The translations under genes were made by a program, and so were the position numbers. A DNA stretch of 11,265 nt from Glaciecola sp964621345 (GTDB lineage Bacteria > Pseudomonadota > Gammaproteobacteria > Enterobacterales > Alteromonadaceae): positions 1-11,265 of the forward strand of contig CAZUON010000071.1 in NCBI GenBank assembly GCA_964621345.1. Reading direction: 5' to 3'. Positions 1-6,326 of the stretch are shown piece after piece. The notes under the pieces were generated by a model. The model was not told the DNA's origin, made no database searches, and saw nothing but the letters and a program-made list of their open reading frames with translations. Within the stretch, counting starts at the first letter, position 1. Each line of letters begins with the position of its first letter.

Positions 1-2
1 TG

Positions 3-98
3 CTCAAAGCCAACTGGAGCGAACAGCTGTTTTGGCCGCTAGTGCCCTCTGCGCTAGAGAAGAAAAAGCGTGCGGCTAAGCAAAGCGTTAAATCGTAA
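3..98 (+). CDS. 3' end of an unidentified gene (partial)
   Basis: Only one forward frame stays open from the left edge; it ends at a TAA at 96-98 and gives 31 residues. The other two forward frames stop within this stretch. The tail has an aromatic patch (NWSEQLFWPLVPSAL) followed by a Lys/Arg-rich end (EKKKRAAKQSVKS), a common form of basic C-terminal tail. I do not recognise the family, and the fragment is too short to assign a function. It is transcribed toward the minus-strand genes that follow, so the two sets converge on the 99-441 stretch. Confidence 0.45.
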   Translation, partial: LKANWSEQLFWPLVPSALEKKKRAAKQSVKS

Positions 99-132
99 AT
101 CACGCTATAAAAGAATAGAAATAACAAGGGGC

Positions 133-168
133 GGCGCTTGACGTCTCCCAGACATTAAATTAAGCGCC
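133..168. other. Inverted repeat between convergent genes
   Basis: A 7-bp perfect stem (GGCGCTT at 133-139, AAGCGCC at 162-168) encloses a smaller nested hairpin, GTCT-CCC-AGAC, centred near 149. It lies between the end of the left-edge gene and the end of the decayed minus-strand frame, where a bidirectional terminator would be expected. It has no clean T-run on either side, so terminator function is uncertain. Confidence 0.25.
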
Positions 169-174
169 TCATGG

Positions 175-441
175 TTACTTTTGTTCTTCTTTAAAAAATA
201 CCTGCATACACTCTGTGCGTTTTTCGCCTATATGATAATTATTTACCCAAGCTACTCTTCTCAACCACTCTACAGCGTATTTCTCCACATGTTAAAATCA
301 CGCTGAACACTCTCAATCGAGCTCCCGTAAACACGCTCTATATCTGATACATTCAAAGTGGAGCAGCCATTTTCTGACTCCTGTAACAAGAGTTTGGTAA
401 GCGTAACCTTCAATATGGGCAGCTTCTAGCCCACTACAAAA
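175..441 (-). pseudogene. Probable decayed reading frame downstream of the methyltransferase-HNH gene
   Basis: No intact gene covers this stretch, but successive minus-strand frames read like protein. In frame with the upstream gene and past its stop there is GLEAAHIEGYAY (about 432-397). A second frame then gives about 40 residues including SDIERVYGSSIESVQRDFN and stops near 270. A third frame opens exactly where the second would need a one-base correction and gives HVEKYAVEWLRRVAWVNNYH, continuing to KEEQK and a TAA at 175-177. Restoring one base near 293 would join the second and third frames into one amphipathic, coding-like sequence. This looks like the 3' end of a gene broken by small indels. 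I cannot name the family, and chance open frames remain possible. Confidence 0.35.
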
Positions 442-2169
442 CTACCCCCACTCCTGCAACTGCTGAATACTCTTAATCCTATCGCGCTGAAAACAAAATG
501 CCTCAAACACATCGCCAAAACTTGTATTGTTTGAGCTTAAATTAGGCAGCGCTAGGTTGGCTTGGCTAAAAAATTCTTGCTGATTATGCTGCCATGCTTG
601 TTGCCACCAAGTAAGGATCCAATCTCGTGAATGATTAAGTTTAATGCTACTAGGCAACTTATCTGACTTTTTCGCGTTCACAGTGCTGCGGCTTGGGAGT
701 AAGTTCCATAAATCGTTATTGGGCCAGCGAGCAAACGGAAATGCATGATCAATATCGTAGCTTTGTGCTTTGATTTTACCACCCGACCAACAACAGTTTA
801 CATCCTGCTTTTGCATAAGCTCCTCTGCGCGCTTCCTTACTTTGAGGGTGCTTCGCTTAGGGTCATCCCAGTTTAGGGCGTGCAAATAATCGGTTTTGGT
901 GAACCCTTTTTGTTGATTGTTTTGATACGCCGTCATTAGACTTAACCATTCATTTACCAGTGCTGGCTCTATCCAGACGCTAAATCGAGTCAATGCATCC
1001 CACACATGTACCGGCACATAGAACTTACCCAGTGATGCTAAAAATGTATGGTCGAGCAATAGCGCTCCCTTTGGTTTGGAAGTTCTAGCGCTTTCAACGT
1101 GAAACACGCGCTGGTCACTCTGGGCGTAAGTGGTATATTTTGCGGGCATTTCTTTTATTGTTGAGGCGATATCTTTGAGCGTTTTATAAAGGGCTTGAGA
1201 CAAAAGAACATCAGGGTAGAGCCCGCCAACAAAAAAGTCGCTATTGGGATAGCTACTGAGCTTTTCCCAGCCCTCTGCTTTAACAAAACCCAGTCCTTTT
1301 TTGCTATTGCTGTTTTGTTGAATACTCTGCCCTAACAGCGGCTTAAATAGCTTCATCCAATACAAACTCACCAACCCCAGTGGTAGCGCTACATATTTAT
1401 CCGTTCGCTCCAATACAGCGCCTGGGTGTCCTTCTGCAATTCGCAACACTGAGCGCAGCAGTGCTAACTTGTAAGTCGACGCTTTAGAGTCGTTTACCAC
1501 AATATTACGAATAAGCGGGAATGCACCGGTGCCATCGTCGGGCAAGGTCAGTAATACCGTTTGCCAATTTACATCGCTTCGGCCAAGGGCATCGGTTATC
1601 TTTGTTTCGCTATCTTCGGTATGTGCGGGTGTGAGCAGCTCATAGCTCAAGCCAAACTGAATAGCGTACTTGGCGAGCTCTGTGGTTGATACGCTGTGCA
1701 TCTCGCGTTCATCGGGTGACTGCCCATGCCTGAGCGTTATCACTAACTTGCCATTTGCGTTAAGCAGGGAACTTAGTTTTCTAAATGCTCGCTCACGACT
1801 ACTCGGCGCTAAATGCATCCACACTGCGCTCAGTAAAATCAAATCAAATTTTGTATCAAGGGCAAAGACTTTTGCTAATTCTGGTAGGGTATCGTTTATC
1901 CACAAAATAGGGCTCACCTTGTCATGTTTAGTGAGGTAGCGCTGGGCCACTTCTCGCAAGCCATCGGCAGGCTCTACTGCAACAACACTCCAACCTTGTG
2001 CTGACAAAAAGCGCGCATCTCGCCCAGAGCCAGCCCCAACATCAAGCGCAATACCACGTTTGGGAATACGGCAATACCACTCACTATGCACGGCATCAAA
2101 CGACAAGCTGTCGTATTGATTAGCAAAGTGCTCTGCGTTTGAGCTGTAGTATTTTATGGATGTAGACAT
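442..2169 (-). CDS. Class I SAM methyltransferase fused to HNH endonuclease
   Basis: The 575-residue protein has three parts. Residues 1-200 form a Rossmann-type SAM methyltransferase: motif I is LDVGAGSGR (42-50), the acidic residue after strand 2 is E66 (AVEP), and the motif IV region is LILLSAVWMHL (110-120). There is no NPPY or DPPY motif, so it does not resemble an N6-adenine DNA methylase. Residues 205-440 are a conserved-looking helical region with LPDDGTGAFPLIR, STYKLALLR and LPLGLVSLYWM. Residues 455-506 are an HNH nuclease: CCWSGGKI, the DIDH box (472-475), LWNLLPS with N489, and VNAKKSDKLP with N498 and K501. It lacks paired zinc-ribbon CxxC motifs. ATG is preceded by GGTGAG. I recall this architecture as recurring in bacteria, but I know no defined role; DNA or RNA modification, or defence, is inference. 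It appears monocistronic. Confidence 0.9.
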   Translation of the reverse strand: MSTSIKYYSSNAEHFANQYDSLSFDAVHSEWYCRIPKRGIALDVGAGSGRDARFLSAQGWSVVAVEPADGLREVAQRYLTKHDKVSPILWINDTLPELAKVFALDTKFDLILLSAVWMHLAPSSRERAFRKLSSLLNANGKLVITLRHGQSPDEREMHSVSTTELAKYAIQFGLSYELLTPAHTEDSETKITDALGRSDVNWQTVLLTLPDDGTGAFPLIRNIVVNDSKASTYKLALLRSVLRIAEGHPGAVLERTDKYVALPLGLVSLYWMKLFKPLLGQSIQQNSNSKKGLGFVKAEGWEKLSSYPNSDFFVGGLYPDVLLSQALYKTLKDIASTIKEMPAKYTTYAQSDQRVFHVESARTSKPKGALLLDHTFLASLGKFYVPVHVWDALTRFSVWIEPALVNEWLSLMTAYQNNQQKGFTKTDYLHALNWDDPKRSTLKVRKRAEELMQKQDVNCCWSGGKIKAQSYDIDHAFPFARWPNNDLWNLLPSRSTVNAKKSDKLPSSIKLNHSRDWILTWWQQAWQHNQQEFFSQANLALPNLSSNNTSFGDVFEAFCFQRDRIKSIQQLQEWG

Positions 2170-2226
2170 ATCTATATTGGCTCACCAAGATTAACCTTTA
2201 TCTAATCATGCTTAAGTTGCAAATTC

Positions 2227-2256
2227 AGCATAAATATTGAGGAAAATGTTCAATAT
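2227..2256 (-). promoter_or_regulatory. Candidate promoter and dyad operator of the methyltransferase-HNH gene
   Basis: A perfect 7-bp inverted repeat, ATATTGA (2234-2240) and TCAATAT (2250-2256) with a 9-nt spacer, lies about 65-87 bp upstream of the ATG at 2169. Read on the minus strand, a possible -35 box TTGAAC (2253-2248) overlaps one arm and a possible -10 TATGCT (2232-2227) lies past the other. The 15-bp spacing is short, so the promoter call is weak. A dyad between -35 and -10 is a typical repressor position. The rest of 2170-2457 shows no gene, terminator or RNA that I can support. Confidence 0.3.
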
Positions 2257-2457
2257 AGTAATTTAGCACGTGTAAGCATTGTCATTTTTAGCAGTATCTG
2301 CAACGTCATTGACCACGCCATAGTTCACTAAAATGTTAGGCTCATTCAGCTGATCGCAAGTACTTGCTATCCTCTAAGCGCTAGTATTTTAAACCCGAAA
2401 CCCATATGTGATTTATATTTTTTCGATGATATTAGGTTAACGGGATTTGCTAGTGTA

Positions 2458-3492
2458 TTACTCTAGCGCAGCGTCTTGCTCTCGTAAAATCTTCATAATA
2501 CGCCCATAAATTATCTTAGTTAGCATGACTCTATCGTCGCCGGTGGTGTTAGTGAATTGAATCACCACCGTGTCGATGTCGCTATGATATCGGGCAATGC
2601 TTGAATACCCTAAAACCCAACCGGTATGATTGTATTCGTACAAGCCGCGGTAAATGTTGCTTTCTTGTTGGGTGAATAGGCTACCGTCGTTTAGCGCGCG
2701 CAAGAACACGCCTACGTCTTCGGCGCTAGCGACGTAGCCTTGATCTAAATGTTTAAAATCGTCAGGGTAGCCCACGTAATAGCCGCTCATTAAGTCTTTG
2801 CTGTTTACCTCGTTGATTGAAAAGTAAGTGGCGTTTAATCCTAAAGGACTTAGTATTTCTTGTTTAATGTAGCGGGTGTAATCGTAGCCTAAAGTTTTGC
2901 TCATAATTGTGGTGAGCAGCACATAATTGGTGTTGGAATAACCATAGTCGCTACCGGGTACAAAATCAGCGGGTTTATCGAGCGCAAGGCTAAGCACATC
3001 GACAGAATTAGAGGCCCAATCAAAGCCTTTCTGGTCGGTAAAATTAGGAATGCCGCTTTGATGCATGATCATGTGGCGCAAGGTAATGCTGTTTGCATTT
3101 TCAATACGCGGCGCTAAATCGGGCAAATACTCGGCCAGTGTTTTATCGAGGTTTAGCTTGTCTGCGGCAACAAGTTTGACTACCGCGGCAGCATCGTAAA
3201 GTTTAGCGATACTGGCAATTTTAAAAAGCGCATCGCCATAAGCGGGGATTTTCTCATCGCGATTATGCCAACCACTTGTATACCACTGCGCAGGCGCTTG
3301 GCCCTGTTGTACATACACAATGATACCATCAATCCCCTCATCAACCGACTCATTCACCTGCTCCTGCACGCTACTTGGTAACGGTGTTAAATAATAAAAC
3401 GCATATTCCCAAGGCGCGAACAAGTAAATGCTCGTGGTGGTAAGCGTGCATGCTAGCAAAACTTTAAGAGTAATTTTTTTCCACTTTTTCAT
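2458..3492 (-). CDS. Beta-lactamase-family serine hydrolase, exported or membrane-anchored
   Basis: This 344-residue protein belongs to the class C beta-lactamase / DD-peptidase-like fold (Pfam Beta-lactamase). The three active-site motifs are visible: SIAK (S94 nucleophile, K97), YSN (185-187) and HTG (289-291), the usual stand-in for KTG. Other family hallmarks are LRHMIMHQSGIPNF (138-151) and ASAEDVGVFLRALNDGSLF (about 235-253). The N-terminus is basic (MKKWKK) followed by a hydrophobic stretch to about residue 27. It may be a signal anchor; LLAC at 12-15 loosely resembles a lipobox, so a lipoprotein is possible. The family includes DD-carboxypeptidases, D-aminopeptidases and esterases, and the motifs do not tell them apart. 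It lies 82 bp after the D-amino-acid enzyme gene on the same strand, suggesting co-transcription. The Shine-Dalgarno sequence is weak. Confidence 0.9.
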   Translation of the reverse strand: MKKWKKITLKVLLACTLTTTSIYLFAPWEYAFYYLTPLPSSVQEQVNESVDEGIDGIIVYVQQGQAPAQWYTSGWHNRDEKIPAYGDALFKIASIAKLYDAAAVVKLVAADKLNLDKTLAEYLPDLAPRIENANSITLRHMIMHQSGIPNFTDQKGFDWASNSVDVLSLALDKPADFVPGSDYGYSNTNYVLLTTIMSKTLGYDYTRYIKQEILSPLGLNATYFSINEVNSKDLMSGYYVGYPDDFKHLDQGYVASAEDVGVFLRALNDGSLFTQQESNIYRGLYEYNHTGWVLGYSSIARYHSDIDTVVIQFTNTTGDDRVMLTKIIYGRIMKILREQDAALE

Positions 3493-3574
3493 TTGGGCTT
3501 GCTCGCATTGAGGACTCTGTTGCTTATGATGACACGAAAGCAGAAGGGTGCAACGGGGGAATTGTTAGGGGGTG

Positions 3575-4726
3575 TTAATGAGAGTTCGCCTGTATTTGCC
3601 AACCATTACTGCGCGACCATGTTAGCGCATCTTTTTCTGGCCGGCCGTTTACCAAATAATACTCATCGTAATGCGAAACCATCATACACACATGATTGGG
3701 CAACACACGCACTCGTTCGCCTACTTTAAGCACCTCTGCTGGCACTGGCGTTCCGTCCATTCGCATTACCAGCCCGTGCTCCTGACTCACTTTTTGCACT
3801 ATCACCGTGCCATTTAACAACGGCTCTCCGGCTTCGTCGCATACTAAGCCATAACCGTAATCAGTATTTTGGCTAGCGGTACTTCGGTCTTGAGAAAGAG
3901 CAATGCCACCAGCATCGATATAAATGCGTCCGTTGTCTTGCTTTTGCTGCACAACGGTAGCCAATACGCTTATTGCGATATCGCTAATATTTGCTGAACC
4001 TACTCCCACTTGCGCTAAATCTTGAAACATATACACGCCACAACATATCTCAGTTAGCCCAGTTAAACTATGGGCGCTGTTTAAAGCTGGAGTTGAGCCC
4101 ATGCCAACTTCAAACCCTTGCATGCCTTTTTCTATCAACGCTTGTTTCACCTCAACTAAAGTACTGCGATGATGCTCCACAAGTGCTGCACGGTCTTGCA
4201 AATGTTGCATTGAATAAGTATTGCCAGCGTAGCTATAAATACCGGCAAAATGCAAATGCTCCGACACCCTCACCACCGCCACAATCGCCCAAAAATCATC
4301 TGAGAATGGCACAACTCCACCCCGATTTTGATCGCAATCAATTTCTATCGTGATTGCTACGTTAATACCTAGAGCTTTGGCTTCTTGCTCTAACAGCTCA
4401 GCGCTTAACGCATGGTCGAGCATTACCCCAAAATTCAGCCCTTGTTTAATTAGCGGCGCCACCAGTCTTAACTTATTTGCGGCAAAGGGCGGTGTGTATC
4501 GAATATCTTGGATGCCGGCGTTAAAAAACAGCTCACACTCCACCAAGGTCGACACTGCTGCCGTTTTCCACCCTGCTGCCATTGCTAATTTGGCAACCGG
4601 CACCGATTTACAGGTTTTAAGATGGGGCCTGAGGGTTATATCGTGCTTGTTTGCAAGCGCATTTATATGAGCGATGTTGGCTTTGGTTTTTGCGGTGTCG
4701 AGCAATAGGCAGGGCGTGTAGAGCAT
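3575..4726 (-). CDS. PLP-dependent D-serine dehydratase / D-threonine aldolase-type enzyme
   Basis: The 383-residue length and motifs fit the fold-type III PLP enzymes with an alanine-racemase-like N-terminal barrel and a C-terminal metal-binding domain. RPHLKTCK (33-40) contains the likely PLP lysine K37. GSTPA (210-214) and DAGG (271-274) sit in the cofactor pocket, and EHG (316-318) is a family motif. The C-terminal PNHVC (343-347) supplies a His and a Cys. In eukaryotic-type D-serine dehydratase the metal is zinc held by His and Cys, whereas characterised D-threonine aldolases use His and Asp. The HxC pair therefore favours D-serine dehydratase, giving pyruvate and ammonia. No signal peptide is seen, so it is cytoplasmic. 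ATG follows AGGAG with a long 12-nt spacer. Substrate (D-Ser, D-Thr or a beta-hydroxy-D-amino acid) is not settled by sequence alone. Confidence 0.88.
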   Translation of the reverse strand: MLYTPCLLLDTAKTKANIAHINALANKHDITLRPHLKTCKSVPVAKLAMAAGWKTAAVSTLVECELFFNAGIQDIRYTPPFAANKLRLVAPLIKQGLNFGVMLDHALSAELLEQEAKALGINVAITIEIDCDQNRGGVVPFSDDFWAIVAVVRVSEHLHFAGIYSYAGNTYSMQHLQDRAALVEHHRSTLVEVKQALIEKGMQGFEVGMGSTPALNSAHSLTGLTEICCGVYMFQDLAQVGVGSANISDIAISVLATVVQQKQDNGRIYIDAGGIALSQDRSTASQNTDYGYGLVCDEAGEPLLNGTVIVQKVSQEHGLVMRMDGTPVPAEVLKVGERVRVLPNHVCMMVSHYDEYYLVNGRPEKDALTWSRSNGWQIQANSH

Positions 4727-4816
4727 GGGTGTGTTTGACTCCTATATACAGGTAGCGCTAAATGAGTATAGCTATCATACTAATAATAGGTGTTTTTAAA
4801 CGCTTTTACATTAGAT

Positions 4817-6100
4817 TTAAGAGAACCCAACTCGCCCCATATCCAAACGATGGTGCTCAGGTAAAGTTGGCTTAACAATGTTGTATTTACTTTTGCTTTT
4901 GGCTAAATCAATCACTTCAGGCTCAACGTATTCACCCTCTAAAATCGAGTAAAAGGTCTTAACCGTTGGATTTAAGGCATTGCGTTCGTGGTTTTTAATG
5001 ACCATGCCTATTTGCTTATTGCTCATAATAACCAAGCTTCCCACAGGATATACTCCTATACAGCGAATAAACTGCAGGGCAAGTTTTAAATCATAGCCAT
5101 AACTCTTATTCGAGATGAGCTTAAGCGCCGCTGCTGGGCTAGACTTTTTCTGAAAGGGGCGATTAGTGGTCATGGCGTCGTAACAATCTACAATGGCGAG
5201 CATCCGACTAAACTTGTGAATGTCCTCCCCTTGTAATTGATTGGGGTAGCCGGTGCCATCGAGGCGCTCATGGTGCTGCTCAACGGCAAGTAATAGTTCT
5301 GCGTCTAGATCAAAGGGCGCGAGTAGTTTTAACGACTTTTGCACATGCGACTGAATAACCTTTTGCTCGTCTTTACTCGGCACGCCTTGCTTATGCAAAA
5401 TCTCTCTGGGCACTTGCACCATGCCAATATCAAAAAAGTAACCGAGCAAAGCGAGGCGCTGACAATCTTTGTTCGACATGCCTAAATAGTTTGCAAAATG
5501 ACATAGCAAAATTGCCACATGCATCGCATGATTACTCAAGTATTCGCCGTCATTTCTGATCATGCTTAAGCATAGCAAGGCGTCTTGGTCTTGCATTAAG
5601 CTCTCGTGCAGCTGGGTAACGAGTTTTTTTGAGCTACTAAAATCAATGGGTAGGTTTTTCTCGATATTTACACGCATTTTTTGATGCAAGTTTTTGCAAT
5701 CAATGACCAATTGCTCGGTATCTTCAAGCGCTGTTTTTCTACCTTTGCTAGGCTCTGAAACAGCTTCGTGCATAGGCTCTTGTTCACCAAAATCGCTATC
5801 GGACCCTAAATCAATAGTATCAAATTCGGGGGAGGGAACTTCATCGTTGGCAGCTACCGGTGCTTCTTTAAAGACTTTAGCTACGACCGGTGCTTTTGGT
5901 TTAACCGCTTCTTTGGGTTTTTCAGTTTCGATTCTTACCGACTTAACACCACAAGCAATCAGTTGCTCTATTGTGCCCTTATGACGAATCTTCCCTTTAC
6001 TCTTCACCATTAAACGCCCGCTTTGCTGGGCAATGCTGTGTAGCATCATACCTGGTTTGAGTTGTTGCACCGGAAGTGTTTGTAAGTGAGTTGCCGTCAT
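4817..6100 (-). CDS. DUF3391/HD-GYP protein with degenerate HD motif
   Basis: Of 427 residues, 1-58 match the DUF3391 domain often found before HD-GYP domains (VQQLKPGMMLHS). Residues 60-122 are a low-complexity Pro/Glu/Lys/Asp linker, and about 185-340 are an HD-GYP domain, a c-di-GMP phosphodiesterase fold. Retained residues include H191 (NHAMHVA), H252, the HHE motif at 276-278, GYP at 284-286 and D305 (VDCYDA). The core HD dyad, normally LLHDIGK, reads YFFDIGM here: His is replaced by F223, D224 is kept, and the usual Lys is M227. Loss of a metal ligand and that Lys suggests reduced or absent phosphodiesterase activity and possibly a c-di-GMP-sensing or scaffolding role; that is inference. 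The frame is clean, so this is not a frameshift artefact. There are no membrane segments. The SD is poor, but no upstream in-frame start exists. Confidence 0.9.
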   Translation of the reverse strand: MTATHLQTLPVQQLKPGMMLHSIAQQSGRLMVKSKGKIRHKGTIEQLIACGVKSVRIETEKPKEAVKPKAPVVAKVFKEAPVAANDEVPSPEFDTIDLGSDSDFGEQEPMHEAVSEPSKGRKTALEDTEQLVIDCKNLHQKMRVNIEKNLPIDFSSSKKLVTQLHESLMQDQDALLCLSMIRNDGEYLSNHAMHVAILLCHFANYLGMSNKDCQRLALLGYFFDIGMVQVPREILHKQGVPSKDEQKVIQSHVQKSLKLLAPFDLDAELLLAVEQHHERLDGTGYPNQLQGEDIHKFSRMLAIVDCYDAMTTNRPFQKKSSPAAALKLISNKSYGYDLKLALQFIRCIGVYPVGSLVIMSNKQIGMVIKNHERNALNPTVKTFYSILEGEYVEPEVIDLAKSKSKYNIVKPTLPEHHRLDMGRVGFS

Positions 6101-6131
6101 ACTGCCAAAAAATTAAAGGTTCTTAAGAGAA

Positions 6132-6158
6132 GTATCGGCTAACAGCCAAATAACTAGA
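6132..6158 (-). promoter_or_regulatory. Candidate sigma-28 (FliA) promoter for the HD-GYP gene
   Basis: On the minus strand the sequence is TCTAGTTA (6158-6151), 11 nt, then GCCGATAC (6139-6132). The FliA consensus is TAAAGTTT-N11-GCCGATAA, so the -10 matches 7 of 8 and the -35 matches 5 of 8 at exact spacing. The expected start near 6125 gives a leader of about 25 nt to the ATG at 6100. Control of a c-di-GMP-related protein by the flagellar sigma factor is biologically sensible. Confidence 0.5.
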
Positions 6159-6264
6159 TAGCGATTTTAACTTACACGCCCTCTTACAGGGTTTAATCTG
6201 TGTGCAATGTTGCCTTTTTTGTCTAGTTTCATTAACTTAGCACTAACACATTAAAGGCTTAGTA

Positions 6265-6319
6265 ACGCTCCAGTAGCGTGCAAAGCATTATAACCCTACT
6301 ATTTTAGGGGCTTTAAAGG
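6265..6319 (+). promoter_or_regulatory. Candidate promoter region and RBS of the amidase gene
   Basis: A -10-like TATAAC lies at 6289-6294 with no good -35 box 16-18 bp upstream, so activator dependence is possible. A short dyad, ACGCT-ccagt-AGCGT (6265-6279), lies roughly where an upstream regulator would bind. A second dyad, CCCTA-ctattt-TAGGG (6294-6309), follows the -10. AAAGG at 6315-6319 is a well-spaced Shine-Dalgarno, 7 nt before the ATG. The -10 and dyads are weak evidence; the RBS is good. Confidence 0.3.
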
Positions 6320-6326
6320 CGCATAC

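Noticed and set aside
442..2169. Classical type II restriction-modification fusion
   Set aside because: The methyltransferase lacks NPPY/DPPY or the cytosine-methylase PC motif, so sequence-specific DNA methylation is not supported.
2458..3492. True antibiotic-resistance beta-lactamase (AmpC type)
   Set aside because: The motifs are SxxK, YSN and HTG rather than KTG, and the N-terminus looks like an anchor; these fit the broad serine hydrolase family, and nothing points to resistance.
3991..4670. Long open plus-strand frames opposite the D-serine dehydratase-type gene
   Set aside because: They lie fully antisense to a gene with clear PLP and metal motifs and show no recognisable domains.
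4727..4816. Promoter for the D-serine dehydratase-type gene
   Set aside because: TATGAT and TATACT boxes are present on the minus strand, but no -35 box at a usual distance, so I do not call it; co-transcription with the HD-GYP gene is also possible.
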